From the NCBI RefSeq assembly GCF_003711515.1, contig NW_021167082.1, forward strand, positions 1,409,236 to 1,473,235: a DNA stretch of 64,000 nt. Reading direction: 5' to 3'. Made by a program: the position numbers and the translations under genes. Positions within the stretch are counted from its first letter, which is position 1, and each line of letters begins with the position of its first letter. The notes beneath the pieces are model-generated. The model was not told where the DNA came from. It saw only the letters and a program-made list of their open reading frames with translations, and searched no databases. The DNA is from Sodiomyces alkalinus F11. Its lineage: Eukaryota; Ascomycota; Sordariomycetes; Glomerellales; Plectosphaerellaceae. Positions 56,023 through 64,000 of this stretch are shown one piece after another.

Positions 56023-57599
56023 GCTACTAAGCATCTTACTATTCACCATAGCACCTGGCCTGTCATCAGCCCACTACAATAGGCCACCCACCCTTTTGCT
56101 TTGAACGGTCACCGCGATAGCCAGTCATTCCATCAGTATAACGAATTCATCCAGCAAGAGGCATCAAGAGACATCATATCAAATTCATAACTCTTTTCCA
56201 GCCTCTTTTCGGGGTATCCTACTCTTCGCAGCCTCACAATATCGCATATTTATATTGGGATAAAGGCATATTGGACAGCGCCCAGTATTATCGTCTGTTG
56301 TTACGACTACGGGTTATTCCCCTCTTCCGTGGCCTAGTCGAGAAGGCCGTGTTCTCTTTCTTGCCTATCTTGAACTTGCACCCCTAGATCGCAGAACTTA
56401 ACATTAGAGGGATTCTTGATCCATACGACGCGTATATTTCGCAAAAAATGCTAAGAGCCTAGCAATTGCACGCGGATAGAATGCTTGCGACGCATAAATA
56501 GTGAAAGCAGAGTAATAATGCAAGGTAAACATCATGGTGAGGCGGGCGTGGGATATATATAAGTCTAGAGAGGAGGCGACGTTTGAATGGAGGGGAAGGG
56601 AGGGAGAGTATAAGGGTGGAGAGGCGATAATGGGTACGTGGAGAAAGGACGTGTAACGGCACGTGGCAGTAATCCGTGGCAAGACCCTCACAGGCTGGGT
56701 TGAATAAGGTTAGAGGGTTCTGATATATGAAATACATAGGGCGTTTATGTTTTTCGGATCGATCGGTCGAGATTTGTACCCTTCTTGAGAATGACACGAA
56801 TAGCAAAGACGACTGACGGTGTAGGTCGAAAATACGAAGTTGCATGCATATAGTCTAAGTCCTCGGGCTTATACAAACCCTGAATACCAATTATAGCCAA
56901 AAGTTGGCGTCTAGATCTCAAATTCGGTCATTAATACTGACACATGTTCATAGTCCAGAGGTGTATTATCTCCATAGCCAGGATCAAGAATGTAATGAGT
57001 ACATTCATTGCCGTCCTAGACTGCAAACCCGATATCGACGATATAGTTATCCATTCTGCTTATCCTGTGCGCGAGCCTATCTCCAGCACTATATCACCAA
57101 ATCATTAAATTAATAAGGCTTTCCGTGTACTAACTGGCGTTGGAGTCTATACCCCGTTTATTCCTTAAAGTCGTCACTTTTGACCGTTTTACGGGCACGG
57201 CGAATCGGGTATATATAGGATAAAACCTGTCTTTGCGGAAGCACTTATAACTATAAGAACGAGAGGAGGGTTTAGAACCGGTGTCTGATTTTGTTTTATT
57301 CGAAGTTAGTATATATCGTATAATATAAATAAACTATTTTCGGGGCTCGGCGAATCGGTGGCTCGAATACTAACGTTTTAGGCGATAACGGGATAGGTTC
57401 TTTTCTTACGGGGCTGTCTTGTCGTACTTAGGGGTTATCTAACACGCTCGCTTAATGTTTGGTCCTGATACAGGAGTTAGCTGGGTCTGCCTTCTTGCGG
57501 TTATGTCTCTTTTCTTGCTCGAGACTGTGAAATCTATAAGGGGAGCGTAGTGCTATATTATACCTCTCGTTCCGGCCTTTTCCCTAATTTCGACTTAGT
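56023..57599. other. Degraded tract without an assigned feature
   Basis: Less strongly AT-biased than the neighbouring parts. Short frames on the minus strand (56,404-56,845) show no recognisable content. The part up to about 56,400 may be the remainder of the F-box gene. Confidence 0.5.
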
Positions 57600-58310
57600 C
57601 CTGCATATACGCTTTAATAGCATTCTGGGTTTAATATTAGAACCGAAGCGCTGGTTATAAGCGTTGGTAATTAAGCGCTATATATTCTTGCCTTTTTCGC
57701 TTTTATACTCTTTGTATAGCTCTAATAAGAACGAGCGCCTCTCTGCGATACTAGACTCAGAGCGGAGGGGCTCGCACGCGTTACTCTAGTCCTTGGATAA
57801 GGTGTTTCCGGACTGGTTCTTACCTATAACGTCGTTACTAGGGCTTCCTATCGGATACGGGCAGTAGTGCGCGTGGTGCTATTAGTATAAGTGTATACCT
57901 ATACCGTTATTTTCCCGTTTAATAACGGGGGAGCCGGATAATACTAACGTTAAACTAAGGTAGCCTATAGGCCGCGGCGGGCCGATAGGATAGTATAAAG
58001 GGTAATCCAGACGTTACGGCTAAGTTATAATAGGCTCGGGCCCCGAGGTCGATACGCTAAACGACTTAAAGTAGGGCTCTAGCGGCTCTAAAATCCCCTT
58101 AAAGTGTTTAACGTGGTTCTTAGCTAAAATAGGATCTATTTCGGCCTAGCGCTCTATTAAACCAGTCCGCGGAACGGTAGAGAATAGGAAACTCGTCTAA
58201 TATAACGGCGTAGTTATATCTCCGGAATTCTAGTATATTTTGCTATTTTCTATGCCTATAGACTATAACCGGGCCGGTTAGTAGTTAATTAGAACGGCTA
58301 TAGTAGGATA
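57600..58310 (-). pseudogene. RIP-degraded coding trace, family not recognised
   Basis: On the minus strand one frame can be read from about 58,310 to 57,600 with some ten TAG/TAA stops and no frameshift. Pieces include ILAKNHVKHFKGILEPLEPYF, YPIGPPRPIGYLSLTLVLSG, HHAHYCPYPIGSPSNDVIG and ERRSFLLELYKEYKSEKG. The second half is rich in Tyr, Pro and Gly, the last part helical and charged. The stops sit where Gln or Trp would be usual. I do not recognise the family and cannot say whether it belongs to a transposon. Confidence 0.45.
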
Positions 58311-59090
58311 ACTCCTAGAGAAGTCAGATCTCTTAGGTATTAGAGGCGGGAAAGTCTTATAGATAGGAGTGTGGGGGGACGAGCTATAGTGGCCCTAGAG
58401 TCGTATATTCGCCTATAAAGGAAAGGTATATAAGTATAAGAAGTTAAGCAATCTCTCTCGTAGGTCGAGAGATAAAGGCGATTAGTGTATAGTAAGGTAA
58501 ATAAGCTAGGTACGGGTGGATCGAAAATATATAGTCGGTTATAGGTAGTGATAGTGGAGAGGAGACGGGAGGCTTTATAAATCGAAAAGGGTAGTGGACT
58601 AAGCTAGGTAAGATAGGAGAACGGGTATATATCTTTATATCTTTTAGTATTCGGAGTATACTAAGATATATATATAAGATATAGGCACGTTTACTCCGAG
58701 TATAGATAAGGCGTAATAGTATACGCTAATATGACTTAGTATAACGAGGCGTGGACCGACTATTATCTTATATAGGCCATAGGGGTACTAGGGTTAAGGA
58801 GGAAGGAGGAAAAGGAGGAGTAGAGGGTGTATAGGTATAAGATATAATATAAGGGGATTCGTGTATTTATAGTCTCGTAGTCTATTATAGCAGACGGATA
58901 TACTGCTACTATTATAGAACCTAGCAGACCTATACTCTAGGCCTTAGAGCGGAAAGGTGTAGGGACCGTAAGATACTAATATTCTTTTATAGCTATAGTA
59001 GGCATAACGGACGTCTCTAGGCTAGTATTACGGCCGGCCGCCTAATATAGACCAACCCCATAGGTACACTAGTATATATCCCACGGGACG
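58311..59090. other. Degraded AT-rich tract without an assigned feature
   Basis: Very AT-rich with TATATA runs near 58,665-58,680. No coherent frame was found on either strand. Confidence 0.5.
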
Positions 59091-59560
59091 GCCCCAGATA
59101 GGGAATAGCACAGGGTGACTCGGGAAGTCACGTACTAAGTCACGTGTTACTAGGTACGGAGGTACTTAGTAGACTATCCGGGACGGACTAGGGTTGATTA
59201 CTCCGGCGAAGTGACTAATAAGTGATCGGTTATAACAGAGTCACCTAGGCGTAGCGACTACGTAAGGAATAGTCACTACGGGTAAGGAAGCACTATCACT
59301 ATATAAACTAGAGTCTCCTAGGTCTTACTTCTACTAGGGAATAAGATATCGATTAATCTAAGTCTTTACCTAGACTATTAGTCTACGCTCGACTCTACCT
59401 TATAAAGAAGACGCCTAGTCTTTACGACGTAACTACGACTAGACACTACGAACGATAGTTACTACTCTTTAGTTAATATCCTCTTCTTATTTTAAACTAA
59501 AACCCCGACGCTAGTCCCCTATCGTCTGCTATACTATAGAGGACCGGAAGCCGTTATAAT
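59091..59560 (+). repeat. Candidate 5' LTR and leader of the gypsy element
   Basis: This stretch precedes the gag trace and has LTR-like contents: short palindromes (GTGACTCGGGAAGTCAC, then AAGTCACGTGTTAC) at about 59,115-59,150 and a TATA-like ACTATATAAACTAG near 59,297. The second LTR is outside the window, so the borders cannot be verified. Confidence 0.3.
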
Positions 59561-59629
59561 ATTTTAATCGATCCTATTCGGTAAGCTAACCTTAATAGCT
59601 AATAAGCAGTACGCCCGAAGCAGAAGCTA

Positions 59630-60720
59630 CTTCGCCTAAGGAAGAAGAAGTCACTTTATCTGAAGAAGAATCATCGTCTAAAGAATCTAGTTCCTCTAAC
59701 GAAGAGGAAGGACTAGAATAACCTTAATAAGACGACGAAGTAGCTAGTAACCACTCTTCTAATATATCGAATAATAACCGTACCACGAACGCTATAAGCA
59801 CCGTGACGCCTACTACTACTACTAGAGAAAGCAACGACCTTTAGCAGATTCGCGATATAATTACTTAGCTTTAGGGGGAGAATATAACTCTAAGAGCTTA
59901 GTTAAACTATCCTAGAATCGGGGCTAAGTATAGATACCCTATACCCCCTAAGTACGACGGGACTCGGGGATAGCTTTAAAGCTTTATTACTTAGCTTAGA
60001 GGCTACCTCCTATTTTACTAGGATAGTATCCGTACGGAAGAAACTAAGGTACTCTATACCGCGGCACTCCTTACGGGAGATACGCACGAATAGTTCGAGT
60101 CTATCCACAGAGACTACCTAGAGAATATAGGAATAGAGATCCTAAGGAAGCCCGGGACCACGGTAATCTTCGAGAACTTTAACGTGTTTATCGAGAGACT
60201 TAACGCTATCTTCGGCTAGCCCGATAAGGAATAAGTCACAGCCGAATAACTAAGCTAGCTACGTTAGACTAAGTTAGCTACGGACTATACTACGAGATTC
60301 TAGTAAATCTCGTTAAAGCTTAGCTACCCGGATAAGCCCTTTATAGATCGGTACTATTAAGGACTTAAGGAAGAAGTGAAGGATAAACTATACCGATTAG
60401 ACCGACCTAAGACGTTTAGCGAATATACCGTGATAATAATTCGTATCGATAACCGGAACTATAAATAACGCCGTTAAAAAAAGTATTAAACAAGCGTTTT
60501 ATTCTATATAGCTAATTCGAAGAAGAAATAATTATACCTATACTAGTTCGGAAACACCTTATATAGATACTATAGTAAACCTATAGAGCTCGATAATATT
60601 AACCGATAGAGCGATAAGCAGGGTAAAAGGGATATAACGAAAGTTAAGTGTTATAACTATAATAGGCTAGGTTATTACGCACACGATTATAATAAGCCTA
60701 AGAAAAAACAACCGTAATAA
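59630..60720 (+). pseudogene. gag trace of the gypsy element
   Basis: After an acidic Glu/Ser-rich start (EEEVTLSEEESSSKESSSS) the frame reads PPKYDGTRG, LRGYLLFY, YTAALLTGDTHE, ESIHRDYLEN, FNVFIERLNAIFG and RYY.GLKEEVKDKLYRLDRP, the capsid pattern of fungal gypsy elements. At about 60,650 a zinc knuckle survives only partly: CYNYNRLGYYAHDYNKPKK, where the later Cys and a His have become Tyr. Many Gln/Trp positions are stops. Confidence 0.8.
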
Positions 60721-61734
60721 TAAGTAAATACGATTAAGAAAGAAAGACCCTAGAAGGAAATTAACACTATTAGATACCTAGAAATTTATAGGGACGAAAT
60801 ACCACACGTTAACCTCTATTAGGTAACCTGCTACGATAACTATTATCTAGTATACTAATCAGGGAAAGACGGAGCTAGGTATTACCCTAAGAGACCCTAG
60901 AAGATACTCGCTATAGTATCTAGTAACGAGTACGATAACGACTATAGCCTTAAGATCCCCGACTAGGATAAGGATAAACTAGCTTTATAAACTATCGTAG
61001 AAATCCTTTAAAAATACGGATAGATAAAAGAAGAAGCTAAGAGGCAGAAGCAGATCTTAGAAATCTAGAAGGAAGGAGATCGTACCCGAGGGAGAATCGC
61101 TAAACTCGAAGAGTAAGATTAGGAAACGGAGTCCGACAGAACCCCGGATAATAACACGAACTTCTAGTATTAACCTATAGAAGCAGCTAACCTAATTAAG
61201 GAGGAAACTATCTAGCTACGGATACTCGACTAGCTCACGGAAGAACCCCTTAGATAGACCCACTAAGTTTATTTTACTAAACTTAACTTCGATAACGCCT
61301 ACCGTAGGATACCCACGAATACTAGCGGGGAATAGTAGTAAACTACACGTTAGCGACCTTACCACGCTTAGGAAAACCAAGATACTCTTACTAACCTAAT
61401 AATAAGCCTATAAGGATCGGACGATTAACCACCTAGGTATAACTACTACGGGTACTAGTTAGATAAATATAATACTACTAGCTATATAGCATACGCTTCT
61501 AAGAAAATCCGATAACTAGAGTAAGACTAAGAAGCTTAGGAGTCACGCTTCTAGACCCTCGATAAGCGCCTATAATAGATAGAATGGCTTTTAATTTAGT
61601 ACGGGTTCTTAGATAAGGAAATATCCCTCGAATACCGAGCTAAACGGGTAAAAAACTAAGAGTATATTATCGCTAGGAGTATATAAAAGGTACTCGATAG
61701 ATATACTCTATAATATATAGCAGTATAGGGTATT

Positions 61735-64000
61735 ATTATATTAGAATACGACTTAATAAATATAAGATAAACGCACTATTAGATATAGGCGTAGTAGGAA
61801 ACTTTATCTTACTGGTAGCCGTGAGAAAGTTCTTTATTCCCTAGGTTAGAAAACACCTAAAAGAGGAGTATAAGGTTACTCCGTATACGGGAAAGAATTA
61901 GTCCTACGAAGAAGTTATTATTAACTAGGAGACTATATACTTTTAGGTTAAAATCCAGAATAAGACTAAAATAATAAAGTTCGATATATACGATATAGGT
62001 TATAAGGACGTTATTCTTAGCGAACTATAGTTTAACGAATAGAATCTCGATATAGACTAAAAGCTTAGCTAGCTCTGGTAGCGATTAGAGAGTAAGTAGG
62101 AGACTACGAAGGAAACCTTACCCGATCCCGATATCCGTCGAAAATAGCAGAAAGACTTACCGACAAAGGAGCCTTAGGGAGACTTAGATAGCCGCTAGAA
62201 GTTAGGGACTAAGGCGAAGGAAGTACGAAAGACTTTAAGATAGTAGCGACGGTATAACCACCGACGCGTAATTAATATTATTAAAGGAATCTACTAGATC
62301 GTCTAAGCAGAAAAAGGACTAGTAATAAGTAATTATAATAGACTCGCTAAGGTATTACTAGAATACTATAAATACGGAAAACTATTTACCGAAAATCTAG
62401 AAACCGGATTACCGAAACACCGATACTATAATCACGAGATACCCCTAAAGAAAAGGATATACCCAAAATTCTTCCTAATTTACAGGCTAAACTAGAAGGA
62501 ATTAGATACCTTAGAAGAATATCTCGAAAAGATACTAGTAAAAGGCTATATTAGAGTATTATAATTACCGGTAGGATACCCGATCCTGTTTATACTAAAG
62601 AAAAATAGTAAACTACGACTATATATTAATTATCGATAACTTAACGATATAACTATTAAGAACCGCTACCTACTACCTCTTATCTTAGAAATACGAGATT
62701 AGCTAGTTAGAGCGTAATAGTTTACGGTACTTAACTTAAAAGGAGCCTATAACTTAATTAGGATTAAGGAAGGAGAAGAGTGGAAGATAGCGTTTCGGAC
62801 GAAGCGAGGATATTTCGAGTACCTTATTATGCCTTTTAGACTAATAAATACGCCGGTATCGTTCTAAACACTTATTAACGACGTCCTAAGGAAGTATCTA
62901 AACCACTTCGTTATAGTATACCTAGATAATATCCTAATCTTCTCTAAGATACTCGAAGAACACGGATAATATATTTACACGATCCTATAACTCCTATAAG
63001 ACGCTAACCTATTAGTCGAACCAGAAAAAGTTTAATTCTATATATAAGAAGTTAACTTTTTAGGTTATACGATACGACCTAATAAGATCTATATAGATAA
63101 GGCGAAAGTCTAATACGTCTTTAAATAGCTATAACCCTAGAATGTTTATAATATTTAGTCCTTTCTTAGACTTATAAACTATTATCGACGATTTATTAAG
63201 GATTATAGTAAGATTACTATCCTCTTAACTAAAGTAACTAAAAAGGGACTTAACTTCGAATAGAATAAAAGAATAGAAGAAGTATTCTAAGCTCTTAAAG
63301 GAAGGGTTACTAGCGAACCTATCTTAGTAATACTAGACCCCGATAAAGAATACGAACTCGAAATAGACGTATCCGACTAGGCTCTAGGAGTATAACTCGG
63401 ATAGCGCGACGTAGAAGGAAGACTATACCCTATAGCCTTTAAATCTAAGAAACTTAGTGGACTAGAACTTAACTATTAGATCCACGATAAAGAGCTAATA
63501 GCTATTATCGAAGCCTTTAAAGAATAGAGACCGTATCTATTAGGGATAAGATACCTATACCGGGTATTTTATTCTTAATAGATATAGTCTCTATTCCTTA
63601 AAGGCTTAGAACTTAACTATTAGATCCACGATAAAGAGCTAATAGCTATTATCGAAGCCTTTAAAGAATAGAGACCGTATCTATCAGGGATAAGACACCC
63701 AGTATAGGTCTACACGGATTATAAGAACCTCGCGTAATTCACTATTACTAAGGTTCTTAATAAACGATAGATCCGATAGGCAGAATTCCTAGCCGAATTT
63801 AATTTCTATATTTAGTATATAAAAGGGAGCGAAAATAGTCGCGCAGACGCACTCAGCCGACTAGGGACACCTAACAAATCACCTAAACCATAAGCTATAC
63901 TCTAATAGGAAGGAGAAGCTCTTACTCTAAAGGATAAAGAGGTAAATAGTATTAATCGGATAACCGATACTATATTTAAAGAAGTATACGCCTCGCCGAT
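61735..64000 (+). pseudogene. pol trace: protease, reverse transcriptase, RNase H
   Basis: INALLDIGVVGNFI near 61,765 is the aspartic protease box with the Thr of DTG changed to Ile. The RT follows: [40 protein letters not shown] (62,735 onward), [14 protein letters not shown], and YLDNILIFSK at 62,919 with the second catalytic Asp changed to Asn. The connection region reads EVNFLGYTIRPNKI and NYYRRFIKDYSKI, and RNase H shows LEIDVSD and HDKELIAIIEAFKE. The latter occurs twice because of a local duplication at 63,460-63,700. The right end stops before integrase. Confidence 0.87.
63460..63700. repeat. Direct duplication with an inverted piece between the copies
   Basis: About 90 bp beginning TAGAACTTAACTATTAGATC occurs at 63,464 and again at 63,606. 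Between them, TAATAGATATAGTCTCTATTCCTTAAAGGCT (63,573-63,605) is an imperfect reverse complement of the end of the first copy (AGCCTTTAAAGAATAGAGACCGTATCTATTA). The arrangement is forward, inverted, forward. Confidence 0.85.

Larger units (their letters stand above)
59600..64000 (+). mobile_element. Ty3/gypsy LTR retrotransposon, RIP-degraded, cut by the window edge
   Basis: Gag, protease, reverse transcriptase and RNase H traces follow in the gypsy order on the plus strand with very many TAG/TAA codons. Integrase and the 3' LTR would lie beyond 64,000. The state of the catalytic residues shows the mutation bias: TGY Cys codons read TAT (Tyr), the protease DTG reads D-I-G, and the RT box YLDD reads YLDN. 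The element is inactive. Confidence 0.88.

Noticed and set aside
42650..64000. A Starship-type giant element
   Set aside because: NLR and F-box relics fit the cargo of such elements, but I found no captain recombinase and no element ends within the window. The idea is left as a check under findings.

Overview
The window is nuclear DNA of a filamentous ascomycete, most likely a Sordariomycete. The genes carry short GT-AG introns (about 50-100 nt), are GC-rich with C/G-ending codons, and encode typical Pezizomycotina families: a CTF1/Far-type Zn2Cys6 regulator, an NWD-type NACHT-WD40 protein and a Tad-like LINE. A long tract shows the signature of repeat-induced point mutation (RIP): CpA changed to TpA, with Gln and Trp codons turned into TAG/TAA. 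I translated and spliced by hand, so exon borders are inferred from splice motifs and frame agreement.

Positions 1 to about 42,600 are gene-bearing. In order: the 5' end of a minus-strand gene leaving the left edge; QTRT2 (queuosine salvage); a broken alkaline phosphatase; a truncated CutC beside a 24-N assembly gap; a conserved fungal protein of unknown role (minus); GEP4 (minus) diverging from ORC2 (plus); dolichol kinase SEC59 (minus); a proline-rich GPI-type surface protein (plus); a FAM32A-like protein (minus) diverging from an amino-acid permease (plus); NAD formate dehydrogenase with a presequence-like extension (minus); a cutinase/fatty-acid regulator of the CTF1/FarA/FarB type (minus); and a very long protein with OB-like ends resembling the POT1/Cdc13 telomere-binding class (minus). 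These are mostly housekeeping genes and are not a cluster. Intergenic gaps are up to 5.6 kb and hold low-complexity tracts, AAGGTACCTT palindromes and one dispersed repeat family.

From about 42,650 to the right edge the sequence becomes an AT-rich, RIP-degraded accessory compartment. It holds an unidentified degraded reading frame (minus, 45.6-46.8 kb); a three-exon NACHT-WD40 gene whose introns survive although its exons carry about 40 stops, while its WD40 array is hardly mutated; an un-mutated 5'-truncated LINE with a candidate 14-bp target-site duplication; a 231-bp tandem repeat; an F-box relic; another unidentified degraded frame (minus, 57.6-58.3 kb); and a degraded Ty3/gypsy element that runs off the right end.

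The most informative story is this compartment. An allorecognition-type NLR was silenced by RIP with its exon structure intact and its ligand-sensing repeats spared, and a LINE landed next to it and escaped RIP. I saw no CRISPR array, rRNA or convincing tRNA, and no biosynthetic cluster.
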